Source: Firmicutes bacterium CAG:95 (lineage in GTDB: Bacteria; Bacillota; Clostridia; Lachnospirales; Lachnospiraceae). Taken from it: a stretch of 6,910 nucleotides of DNA. A model generated the notes under the pieces. The model searched no databases, was not told the origin of the DNA, and saw nothing but the letters and a program-made list of their open reading frames with translations. Positions 1 to 6,328 of this stretch are shown here, piece after piece (the stretch's first letter is position 1; every line of letters starts with the position of its first letter). The position numbers and the translations under genes were made by a program. The DNA lies in the NCBI GenBank assembly GCA_000438155.1, contig FR902930.1, positions 49,141-56,050 of the forward strand, in the 5' to 3' direction.

Positions 1-1
1 T

Positions 2-712
2 TTCGAGGCACATATGCATTATCCCGAAGGAGAAAAGGTGGTATTCTTAGCCGAAAGTGCCGCGGACGATGGTGAAATCGTGGAGAAAATGAAAGACAGC
101 CTGATGAAGGGCTGTGATGTGGTAGTGACAAGCGGCTTTGTAGAAAAGCTCGGAGAAGTCTTCCGGCATGAATTCATGAATGTCTCTTATACTTCACGTA
201 AAGCGATTGTGAGTGAATATGCAGGAACCGACAATTGCGGTATTAATATTTTCGGAAAATATCAGGGTGAAAAGCCGGTGCTGATTCCTCAGATGAGCTT
301 CTGTACCAATGATGTGTGGGAGCTGGCAGCAGGCTATGGAACGGGAAATAACTTCCCGATCGTGCTGCGTTGTACCTATGCGGAGGGACATCTTTATGTA
401 GTTACCATTCCGGATAACATGGGGGATCTGTATCATTATCCGGCAGCCGTGCTTTCCGTCATCCGCAAGGCGCTCTGTACAGGGCTTCCGGTACATATGG
501 AGGGGAACAGTGGAATCCAGATGTTCCTATATGACAATAATAAGTTGATTTTACGCTCCGATGTGGCGTATTATGAACATGTAACCCTTCACTTTAAAGA
601 GGATGTGAAGACGGTGAAGGAGCTTACCACAGGAAGAACCTATGAGGTTAAGGATCATGAACTGACTCTGCAGCTGTCTTCCTGCGTAAATTATGTATTG
701 TCTTATATGTAA
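2..712 (+). CDS. C-terminal part of a large glycosidase-like protein (5' partial)
   Basis: The reading frame is open to the left edge (residues F-E-A-H precede the first ATG at 14), so this is probably the 3' end of a longer gene; about 236 residues are visible. The first part, with a DGEIVEKMKDSLMKGCDVVVTSG-like stretch near residues 20-42, looks like the Rossmann/amidotransferase-like domain (related to beta-galactosidase trimerisation domains) found late in several bacterial glycosidases. It is followed by LYVVTIPDNMGDLYHYPA and a beta-rich tail with a TTGRTYEV segment, resembling the closing beta domain of such enzymes. That family link is inferred from memory of similar proteins and no catalytic residues are visible. 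A GAGG at 5-8 lies 5 bases before the ATG at 14, so a short 232-residue protein cannot be excluded, but I favour a truncated view of a larger one. The gene stops at TAA 710-712 and no clear terminator follows. Confidence 0.6.
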   Translation, partial: FEAHMHYPEGEKVVFLAESAADDGEIVEKMKDSLMKGCDVVVTSGFVEKLGEVFRHEFMNVSYTSRKAIVSEYAGTDNCGINIFGKYQGEKPVLIPQMSFCTNDVWELAAGYGTGNNFPIVLRCTYAEGHLYVVTIPDNMGDLYHYPAAVLSVIRKALCTGLPVHMEGNSGIQMFLYDNNKLILRSDVAYYEHVTLHFKEDVKTVKELTTGRTYEVKDHELTLQLSSCVNYVLSYM

Positions 713-833
713 CTATTAACAGCCATACGGATTATGACAATGTAAACGTCGAATGCCTGCGTTCGTAAGGACATATGGCATGATTTATATGGTTCTGAAT
801 AGTTATATGTTTTATGGGCAGAACGGAGGCGTT

Positions 834-1913
834 TTGAAGAAAATATTGCGAAGAATCGGAATCCTGCTGGCTGTATTGCTGGTGGTGTGTATTGGCTACG
901 TGATTTACGTCATGGTGGCATACTACCGGCTGCCGGATAACCAGCCCCTGACTGTTTCCCAGTCAGGAGAATATGCACAGTTTGAGGATCGTGCTCCCGT
1001 TACAACGCGGAAGGCGTACTGGGTTATGACCTATAACATCGGATTTGGCGCTTATCAGAGAGATTACAGTTTCTTTATGGATGGGGGTAAGTACTCCAGA
1101 GCCAGGGATGAGGAAAGTGTGATTGCGGATATCTGTGGTGTAGGAGATGTCATTAATAATACGGCGGCAGATTTTGTTTTCCTGCAGGAGGTGGATATTG
1201 ACGGAACCAGGTCCTACCATGTCAATGAGCTGGAGCTGCTTAATGAGTTTGTGACAGGATATTATTATACCTTTGCGCAGAATTATGATTCACCTTATCT
1301 GATGGTACCTCCCTGGGAGCCGCATGGAGCTAATAAGGCAGGACTTGTCACATATTCAAGGGGAGAAATCACGGATGCACTTCGCAGAAGCCTGCCAATA
1401 TCGGACAGCTTTAGCAAATTTACGGATCTTGACCGGTGCTATTCCATTTCCCGGGTTCCGGTAGATAATGGGAAGCTGCTGTGTCTTTATAATGTGCATC
1501 TGTCTGCTTATGGAAGCAGCGAAGAGGTGCGCAGCGGTCAGCTCGGTATGCTGTTTGCGGATATGAAGGCAGATTATGACAGGGGAAATTATGTAATTTG
1601 CGGAGGTGATTTTAATCACAATCTCCGGACAGATGCAAGCTCCAATGCACCGGAGTGGGCGCAGCCGTTCCCAAGAGAAGAGCTTCCGGAGGGCTTCCGA
1701 ATGGGAATGGACAGTCTGCGGGCACTGGAGGATATTGCACATGATACCTGCCGGAATGCAAATGAGCCTTATAATGAAGAGACAACCATGACAGTGACAC
1801 TTGATGGATTCATTATTTCCGATAACATTGCAATTAACTATTATAAGCATTCCGACTGGGGATATGAATATTCGGATCATGATCCGGTTGTCATGCAGTT
1901 CTTTTTAAATTAA
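834..1913 (+). CDS. Membrane-anchored endonuclease/exonuclease/phosphatase (EEP) family protein
   Basis: This is a DNase I-like (EEP) fold metal-dependent phosphoesterase of 359 residues from the chosen start. An N-terminal basic stretch and one hydrophobic helix (about residues 8-29) predict a single membrane anchor with the enzyme outside the cytoplasm. All family motifs are present in order: YNIG (N68), FLQEVD (E119), NVHLSAYG (H222), GGDFNHN (D259, N261), DGFIISD (D324) and SDHDPV (H349), so it should be active. The substrate (DNA, phospholipid or another phosphodiester) cannot be told from sequence. The start is uncertain. TTG 834 follows GGAGG (825-829, only 4 bases away) and gives the M-K-K-I-L type N-terminus usual for this group. 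ATG 780 has AAGGA at 767-771, and the frame is open back to ATG 753. It lies 121 bases after the preceding gene and is closed by a strong terminator, so it ends its transcription unit. Confidence 0.85.
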   Translation: MKKILRRIGILLAVLLVVCIGYVIYVMVAYYRLPDNQPLTVSQSGEYAQFEDRAPVTTRKAYWVMTYNIGFGAYQRDYSFFMDGGKYSRARDEESVIADICGVGDVINNTAADFVFLQEVDIDGTRSYHVNELELLNEFVTGYYYTFAQNYDSPYLMVPPWEPHGANKAGLVTYSRGEITDALRRSLPISDSFSKFTDLDRCYSISRVPVDNGKLLCLYNVHLSAYGSSEEVRSGQLGMLFADMKADYDRGNYVICGGDFNHNLRTDASSNAPEWAQPFPREELPEGFRMGMDSLRALEDIAHDTCRNANEPYNEETTMTVTLDGFIISDNIAINYYKHSDWGYEYSDHDPVVMQFFLN

Positions 1914-1946
1914 AGATAATTGGTTTTGGACATATTACAGCTTTTC

Positions 1947-2007
1947 GAGGCATTTATATCCGGAAATTCTTTGATTTTTGGATATAAGTGCTTCTTATTT
2001 TTTATTT
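1947..2007 (+). terminator. Rho-independent terminator after the EEP gene
   Basis: Bases 1947-1961 pair with 1980-1994 to give an unbroken 15-bp stem with two G-U wobbles; the inner eight pairs are TTATATCC/GGATATAA. The loop is 18 bases (1962-1979). A T-rich run (1995-2007, including six T's after 1997) follows at once. It sits 34 bases after the EEP stop codon and separates that unit from the spoVAA promoter. Confidence 0.8.
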
Positions 2008-2068
2008 ATGTCCAATATACGTTAAAATGACTTCATATTTTGACTGGAAATGCTTCAAAGGTTATCCG

Positions 2069-2098
2069 GTATGGAAAGGACTGGTTTTGCACATACTA
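2069..2098 (+). promoter_or_regulatory. Candidate sigma-G (forespore) promoter for spoVAA-spoVAB
   Basis: GTATG at 2069-2073 fits the sigma-G/sigma-F -35 consensus GHATR, and CATACTA at 2092-2098 fits the -10 consensus CATNHTA. The spacer is exactly 18 bases, as in the Bacillus subtilis sigma-G consensus. Transcription would begin near 2105, about 50 bases before the spoVAA start. The B. subtilis spoVA operon is known to be sigma-G dependent, so position and gene content agree. The assignment is by motif only. Confidence 0.65.
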
Positions 2099-2156
2099 TC
2101 TCTGAAAAAAGTAAAGAACCGTATTTTATATGATATTGAAACGGAGCAGGGATGGT

Positions 2157-2798
2157 ATGGGCAGTGAAAACGGAGCAGGCAAAATTTTATATATCAGGGC
2201 AGATCAGAACACAGAGGTGAAGGAGCCGTGCGTGAGCGTCGGGGACATTGCCTCTGTGTTTTGTGCAGATGAGCACATCATGGCGAAGGTAAAGGCACTT
2301 ACTGTATTCCGGTTTCATAAGGAGGCACCGAAACGGCAGGTAATCAGCATATTGAAAGTGATTGAGCTGATTACAAAGGAGTATCCGGGAATCCAGGTGG
2401 AGAATCTGGGAGAGACAGCGGTACTGCTTGAATGGATTGATGTGGAGAAGCATAAGGGACCGGTACAGTGGCTTAAATTGACATTTGTCTCTATGATTAC
2501 GTTTTTTGGCACCTCGTTTACGATTATGGCCTTTCACAATGATATTGGAATTTATGAGCTGTTTGACAAGCTGCACACGGTGGTGGCCGGTACACCGGCA
2601 AAGGGGATCAACATTCTGGAAATTTCCTATTCCATAGGGCTGGCGATTGGGATCATTGTATTCTTTAATCATATCGGAGGCCGGAGGATCACGAAGGATC
2701 CGACTCCGATTGAGGTGGAAATGCGTATTTATGAAACGGATGTGAATACGGCACTGATCGAAACCTCGGACAGGCAGGGGGATACGATCGATGTTTAA
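2157..2798 (+). CDS. spoVAA: Stage V sporulation protein AA
   Basis: SpoVAA is one of the SpoVA proteins needed for uptake of dipicolinic acid (as the Ca chelate) into the developing spore and its release in germination; it resides in the spore inner membrane. From ATG 2157 it has 213 residues, close to the roughly 206 of B. subtilis SpoVAA. The N-terminal soluble domain (about 1-100) starts with a YIRADQNTEV strand. Two hydrophobic helices follow (about 104-126 and 152-171), then a charged tail. I prefer ATG 2157 over the in-frame ATG 2130, because AGGG (2148-2151) and GGAG (2143-2146) lie at suitable distances from 2157 while nothing purine-rich precedes 2130. It overlaps spoVAB by 8 bases, indicating translational coupling, and has a sigma-G-like promoter upstream. 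The usual partners spoVAC and spoVAD do not follow it here. Confidence 0.9.
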   Translation: MGSENGAGKILYIRADQNTEVKEPCVSVGDIASVFCADEHIMAKVKALTVFRFHKEAPKRQVISILKVIELITKEYPGIQVENLGETAVLLEWIDVEKHKGPVQWLKLTFVSMITFFGTSFTIMAFHNDIGIYELFDKLHTVVAGTPAKGINILEISYSIGLAIGIIVFFNHIGGRRITKDPTPIEVEMRIYETDVNTALIETSDRQGDTIDV

Positions 2799-3234
2799 TT
2801 TCTGGATGCATGTTCTGCTTGCGGTATGTGGAGCAAGCTTTGGGATCCTTTCATCTGCCGGAGTATTTACAGTGCTTGCCTCAGTCGGACTGGTACCGCG
2901 GTTTGCCGGAAAAATGCATGTGGCAAAGCATATATTCGCTTTGGAGGAGGCTGTGGTTTTCGGAACGGTCGCAGGGGGATGTGCCAGTGTATTTTATAAG
3001 TCCTTAGGGGAAGGAATATTGCCATCATGGCCTGGAACTGCATTTCTTATAGTGTTCGGATTTTTCGCCGGAATATTTGTTGGCTGCCTTGCACTTGCCA
3101 TTGCGGAAATGCTGAATTCCATTCCAATTTTTTCAAGAAGAACCGGCTTCCGGCATGGACTTGGTATTGCACTTTTGTTTGCAGCCTTAGGAAAAATGGC
3201 AGGAAGTATTTTCTATTTCCTTTTTATACAATGA
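2791..3234 (+). CDS. spoVAB: Stage V sporulation protein AB
   Basis: SpoVAB is a small integral membrane protein of the SpoVA set, acting with the other SpoVA proteins in dipicolinic acid transport in the spore inner membrane. Its 147 residues are close to the roughly 140 of the family. It is almost entirely hydrophobic, with about four helices (near 5-30, 47-66, 78-104 and 122-145) joined by short basic loops such as FSRRTGFRHG. The segment KHIFALEEAVVFGTVAGG is typical of SpoVAB. Its ATG lies inside the end of spoVAA (8-base overlap), with AGGGGG at 2776-2781 as ribosome-binding site, so the pair is one operon. No clear intrinsic terminator follows in the 78 bases before the next gene. Confidence 0.9.
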   Translation: MFNFWMHVLLAVCGASFGILSSAGVFTVLASVGLVPRFAGKMHVAKHIFALEEAVVFGTVAGGCASVFYKSLGEGILPSWPGTAFLIVFGFFAGIFVGCLALAIAEMLNSIPIFSRRTGFRHGLGIALLFAALGKMAGSIFYFLFIQ

Positions 3235-3312
3235 CAGGAATGTTAAAAATAAATGCTGACACCCATTGATGTACCCGAATTGTTACATTGTTATGCAATT
3301 TTCAAACAATGA

Positions 3313-4365
3313 ATGGTTATAAACCTTATAAATGAACTCATAAAAATACAAATCCGGAATGAAAATTTATTGCGGCAGATCTTAAAAAGTGCTATCGTGA
3401 ATTGGGGAAGTAGTGTAAACAAAGTGATTGTTGCATTAAGTGCAACGATTGCAATTGCTTCCATTATTTCAATACAGAGAAGCAACAGCATTCAGCTTGT
3501 GGATTCCGTTGCAGAAGCCACGGCACAGCAGACATCGGCCTGGCTGGATGGACAGAAGGCAACGATCAAGGAGCTGGGAGTTGCCTTAGAAGCAGCGAAG
3601 AATACGGACCTGCATAATGGAGCGGATCTTCTCCATGAATCCAGGGAGGAAAATCCCTACGCGCTGAATTATTATTACTGCAGTGCAGATGCAGCAGTAA
3701 GTGAGTATGGGGAGGATATGGATTTAATTCCTTCAGAGCGTGGCTGGTGGATTCAGGCCTTTGAGGCAGGAGATACCGTGATTGTAGATCCTTATACAGA
3801 TATTGCAACCGGCAAAACCATCATTTCGGCATGCTATCCGTTTTATGTTGACGGAAAGCCCTTTGCCGTCCTTGCGGATATTGATGTGACGACCGTGTTG
3901 GAGATTATCAATCAGATTGAGGAAAAGCAGTTTTGTGAAGGCTTTCTTTTATCGGCATCTGGAGATGTGATTACCCATAAAAACAGTGAATGGCTTCCAA
4001 CGGATGAGGGAAGCACCAATTTGAGCGAGGCATTACATACCGATCTGCAGAGTGCAGTAACGATTCGGGATTATGATGTGATGCAGGAAATGGCATCCAC
4101 ATACCTTAAGGATGCCGGATTCTATACGGATGCCTCGGCAACTCTTGGAGCACAGTCTGAAGAGCTTTCTGCAAGTACGCAGTCCATCGCAGATACGGCA
4201 GAATCCATTTTCCGGGCACAGGATCAGATCAGTGAGAAGATCAGCAGCATCAACGGGAAGCTTTCCGAGCTTCAGAATGCATCCGGAAAAATTGATGAGG
4301 CAGTACAAAGAACATCAAAGGAAGCTGACCTCTTGCATGATGCGGTAGAACAGTTTAAACTATAA
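3313..4365 (+). CDS. dCache chemoreceptor-like protein lacking HAMP and signalling hairpin (probably decayed MCP)
   Basis: This 350-residue frame has the two ends of a methyl-accepting chemotaxis protein but not its centre. One hydrophobic helix (about 38-54) is followed by a periplasmic-type dCache sensor (about 60-245). R143, W145, W146, Y161, D163 and D189 are arranged like the amino-acid-binding dCache signature (R-x-W-[Y/W], Y-x-D, D). Residues 275-350 (SEELSAST to VEQFKL) match the C-terminal helix of chemoreceptors. Between them, around residues 245-275, there is no second membrane helix, no HAMP domain and no highly conserved hairpin tip that contacts CheA/CheW. Typical family members exceed 550 residues. 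If made, its C-terminal helix would sit on the wrong side of the membrane, so signalling is unlikely. The start is weak: no clear Shine-Dalgarno precedes ATG 3313, and residues 1-37 do not look like a normal chemoreceptor N-terminus. No chemotaxis or flagellar genes are nearby. It may be a pseudogene with its frame preserved. Confidence 0.7.
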   Translation: MVINLINELIKIQIRNENLLRQILKSAIVNWGSSVNKVIVALSATIAIASIISIQRSNSIQLVDSVAEATAQQTSAWLDGQKATIKELGVALEAAKNTDLHNGADLLHESREENPYALNYYYCSADAAVSEYGEDMDLIPSERGWWIQAFEAGDTVIVDPYTDIATGKTIISACYPFYVDGKPFAVLADIDVTTVLEIINQIEEKQFCEGFLLSASGDVITHKNSEWLPTDEGSTNLSEALHTDLQSAVTIRDYDVMQEMASTYLKDAGFYTDASATLGAQSEELSASTQSIADTAESIFRAQDQISEKISSINGKLSELQNASGKIDEAVQRTSKEADLLHDAVEQFKL

Positions 4366-4428
4366 TAGATGGCTGGAAACAGCGATTCAGTACAGGTTGA
4401 AGTATTTGCACCTGAGACCGTAAGAACA

Positions 4429-4437
4429 TGATACACT
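4429..4437 (+). promoter_or_regulatory. Candidate promoter element before the 78-residue gene
   Basis: TGATACACT reads as an extended -10 (TG-N-TACACT) for the housekeeping sigma factor, 31 bases before the ATG at 4469. TTGCAC (4406-4411) is a possible -35 but lies 20 bases away, longer than ideal. The same bases also overlap CATGATA (4427-4433) and GATACACT (4430-4437), which resemble sporulation-sigma -10 elements, but no matching -35 is present. Which sigma factor applies, if any, is undecided. Confidence 0.3.
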
Positions 4438-4468
4438 GTGGTAAAGAAAGCAAAGTGAGGGAAACAGC

Positions 4469-4705
4469 ATGCGTCAGATGGAATTTAAAATGGAACGGCC
4501 GGGGCTCCTGCAGGAAGGGGATGACATTACCGTAACCGAAGGTGTGCTGCCGAGTAATTATTATTATACGATTGATCCATCCCTTGCAATGTCACCGAAC
4601 ATTCCGTTCCGTGAGCGGCTGAAGGTCAGAAAAGGGCGTGTGGTAAAGATCACGGAGAATGAACGGGGCTTCTATGTGACAGCTGAGTTTGATGATGATA
4701 ATTAA
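4469..4705 (+). CDS. Small hypothetical protein (78 aa), function unknown
   Basis: I do not recognise the family. The 78-residue product is soluble and charged, with no signal peptide, membrane helix or cysteine. It has predicted beta-strand character: a GDDITVTEG-like stretch, then the N-YYYTIDPS segment (31-38), then RKGRVVKITENERGFYVTAEFD ending in four acidic or amide residues. A ribosome-binding site GAGGG (4457-4461) lies 7 bases before the ATG, and codon use resembles the neighbours, so it is very probably a real gene. It stands alone between the chemoreceptor-like gene and ridA, about 80-100 bases from each, so context does not suggest a role. The alternating strand pattern would suit a small beta-barrel or adaptor, but that is a guess. 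Confidence 0.75.
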   Translation: MRQMEFKMERPGLLQEGDDITVTEGVLPSNYYYTIDPSLAMSPNIPFRERLKVRKGRVVKITENERGFYVTAEFDDDN

Positions 4706-4783
4706 GCCTGTCAGAAATGAGTGTGCAATATGTCAGCTTATGAAGGTACTGGATTATACAAATAATCAGAAGAGGAGAATATT

Positions 4784-5158
4784 ATGTTAACTAAAGTGGC
4801 AACAACAAAAGCACCTGCAGCAATCGGACCCTATTCCCAGGGAATTATCGTGAATGGAATGTTATATGCATCCGGACAGATCCCGATCATTCCGGCAACC
4901 GGAGAGATCGCACAGGGAGATATTACCGTACAGGCAAAGCAGGTGATGTTAAATATCGGAGAGATTTTAAAGGAAGCAGGAACCACCTATGAAAACGTGG
5001 TAAAGACCACCTGTTTCCTTTATGATATGGCAGATTTTGCAGCATTTAATGCAGTATATGAGCAGTACTTTACCGGTAAGCCGGCAAGAAGCTGTGTTGC
5101 AGTGAAGCAGCTTCCGAAGAACGTCCTGTGTGAGGTAGAAGTGATTGCGGCTCTGTAA
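4784..5158 (+). CDS. ridA: RidA family reactive intermediate/imine deaminase
   Basis: RidA (YjgF/YER057c/UK114 family) hydrolyses reactive enamines and imines, such as 2-aminoacrylate released by PLP-dependent serine/threonine dehydratases, to keto acids and ammonia; it acts in the cytoplasm as a trimer. The 124-residue length is standard. Diagnostic sequence is present throughout: APAAIGPYSQG (Y17), YASGQIP (29-34), NVVKTTCFL, FNAVYEQYF, and KPARSCVAVKQLP followed by CEVEVIA. R102 and E117 correspond to the substrate-binding Arg105 and Glu120 of Escherichia coli RidA, so it should be an active deaminase of the true RidA subfamily. GAGGAG (4772-4777) lies 6 bases before the ATG. The downstream transporter gene begins 66 bases after the stop, with no evident terminator between, so the two may be co-transcribed. 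Confidence 0.95.
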   Translation: MLTKVATTKAPAAIGPYSQGIIVNGMLYASGQIPIIPATGEIAQGDITVQAKQVMLNIGEILKEAGTTYENVVKTTCFLYDMADFAAFNAVYEQYFTGKPARSCVAVKQLPKNVLCEVEVIAAL

Positions 5159-5224
5159 AAGATACACAGACCGGATTACAGAAGAAGATCCGAATAGAAA
5201 TTTACAACAGGATGGTATAGACAC

Positions 5225-6121
5225 TTGAAGACAAATTCAATAGGGAATGGCTTTTTATTACTGTCAGCCGCATTTATCTGGGGCATTGCATTCGTGGCAC
5301 AAAGCGTTGGCATGGATTATTTAGGCCCACTTTCTTTTGGTGCGTCACGATTTTTGCTGGGAGCAGTGGTTCTGCTTCCCGTGATCGCATTCCGCAGAAG
5401 ACAGAATCAGAAAAAGGGAATTGCACCTGCCGGTGCGAAGATCACCTGGATCGGAGGAATCTGCTGTGGACTGGCTCTGTGTGCGGCTTCTACCCTGCAG
5501 CAGATTGGAATCCAGTATACCTCGGTTGGAAAAGCAGGATTTATCACGACACTGTATATTATTATTGTGCCGATTCTGGGAATTTTTCTGAAGAAAAAGG
5601 TACCCGGAAAGGTCTGGCCGTGTGCCGTGCTTGCAGCAATTGGTATGTACCTGCTTTGTATGAGTGAAAGCTTACAGATTGGTAAGGGTGATGTGCTTGT
5701 TTTTATATGTGCATTCCTGTTTGCCATACAGATTCTGCTTGCGGATCATTTCGTGGAGCTTGCAGATCCGGTGGAGATTTCCTGTATCCAGTTCCTGACC
5801 TCAGGAGTGATTCTCACCATTTTAATGTTTGTGTTTGAAACTCCACACTGGTCTGATTTCGTGGCAGCATGGCTTCCCATTGCCTACGCCGGAATTCTGT
5901 CAAGTGGTGTGGCATACACCCTGCAGCTCATCGGGCAGAAGGGGATGGATCCGACCATTGCCTCTCTCCTGCTTTCCATGGAATCCACTTTTTCCGTACT
6001 GGCAGGCTGGGTAATTTTAAAACAGAAGCTGACGGTAAAGGAATTAATCGGCTGCGTACTGATGTTTACAGCCGTAATTCTGGTACAGCTTCCGGGAAGG
6101 TCTGCCAATCGGAGTTCTTAG
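5225..6121 (+). CDS. DMT superfamily (EamA domain) transporter
   Basis: This is an inner-membrane drug/metabolite transporter of the EamA group with 298 residues, the usual size. It shows two tandem EamA repeats (about 8-146 and 155-288) and about ten hydrophobic helices. Typical motifs are AAFIWGIAFVAQ in helix 1, ASRFLLGAVVLLP, ALCAASTLQQIGIQYTS, and the second-repeat signature LLLSMESTFSVLAGWVILKQ followed by IGCVLMFTAVIL. Family members export or import amino acids, purines or other small metabolites; the substrate cannot be read here. The start is TTG 5225, giving M-K-T-N-S-I-G-N-G. The nearest purine-rich site is AGGATGG (5209-5215), about 9 bases upstream, so initiation is probably modest. 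The next in-frame ATG would remove helix 1. It follows ridA by 66 bases and may share its transcript, though a joint role is only speculation. Confidence 0.9.
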   Translation: MKTNSIGNGFLLLSAAFIWGIAFVAQSVGMDYLGPLSFGASRFLLGAVVLLPVIAFRRRQNQKKGIAPAGAKITWIGGICCGLALCAASTLQQIGIQYTSVGKAGFITTLYIIIVPILGIFLKKKVPGKVWPCAVLAAIGMYLLCMSESLQIGKGDVLVFICAFLFAIQILLADHFVELADPVEISCIQFLTSGVILTILMFVFETPHWSDFVAAWLPIAYAGILSSGVAYTLQLIGQKGMDPTIASLLLSMESTFSVLAGWVILKQKLTVKELIGCVLMFTAVILVQLPGRSANRSS

Positions 6122-6130
6122 CTCTTTTAT

Positions 6131-6234
6131 AAGGTGTGAACAGAAGAAAATGATTCAGTAATGCAAAATCCCATCGGCGAAGCCGATTTGGAATGGATTT
6201 TGCATCGTAACTGTGAAGGTACTGAACAGCTACG
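6131..6234. repeat. Palindromic repeat-like element between the transporter gene and spoVAE
   Basis: An 11-bp perfect inverted repeat (ATGCAAAATCC at 6161-6171, GGATTTTGCAT at 6195-6205) encloses a second perfect hairpin (ATCGGC 6173-6178, GCCGAT 6182-6187, loop GAA). They are joined by an uneven internal loop of 1 and 7 bases, and CAGT/ACTG (6156-6159, 6210-6213) extend the stem. Next to it, CGTAACTGT (6206-6214) and ACAGCTACG (6226-6234) form another hairpin with one mismatch. Near-identical direct copies flank the main stem: AAGGTGTGAACAG (6131-6143) and AAGGTACTGAACAG (6216-6229). There is no U-run, so it is a poor terminator. The form suits a short dispersed palindromic or MITE-like repeat, but only one locus can be seen here. 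Confidence 0.6.
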
Positions 6235-6328
6235 AGACAATTTAGATTCGCAGTATGAAATTCAGAAAAATGCAGATACTCATAAGAAAGAAATGCAAGC
6301 TTCTATTGCAGAATTTCAGGAGGGTAGG

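Noticed and set aside
1..10. TTTCGAGGCA, repeated at 1943-1952
   Set aside because: A ten-base match at chance level; the second copy is part of the terminator stem and the first is coding.
1356..1880. A 174-residue open frame on the minus strand inside the EEP-family gene
   Set aside because: It is fully antisense to a gene with intact catalytic motifs, has cysteine/isoleucine-rich low-likelihood composition and no ribosome-binding site; it is a shadow frame. The same applies to 194-496, 2187-2672 and 5407-5727 on the minus strand.
3286..3311. Inverted repeat CATTGTT/AACAATG just before the chemoreceptor-like gene
   Set aside because: Only 7 bp with a 12-base loop in AT-rich sequence and no T-run; too weak to call a terminator or operator.
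3313..4365. Intact methyl-accepting chemotaxis protein
   Set aside because: The HAMP domain, second membrane helix and conserved hairpin tip are absent from this frame, and no other frame carries them.
4741..4751. TGAAGGTACTG, repeated exactly at 6214-6224
   Set aside because: Exact 11-base repeats are expected several times by chance in a window of this size, and the flanks do not match.
6203..6209. CATCGTA as a possible sigma-G -10 for spoVAE
   Set aside because: G at the fifth position breaks CATNHTA, no GHATR -35 lies 18 bases upstream, and the bases are part of the palindromic element.
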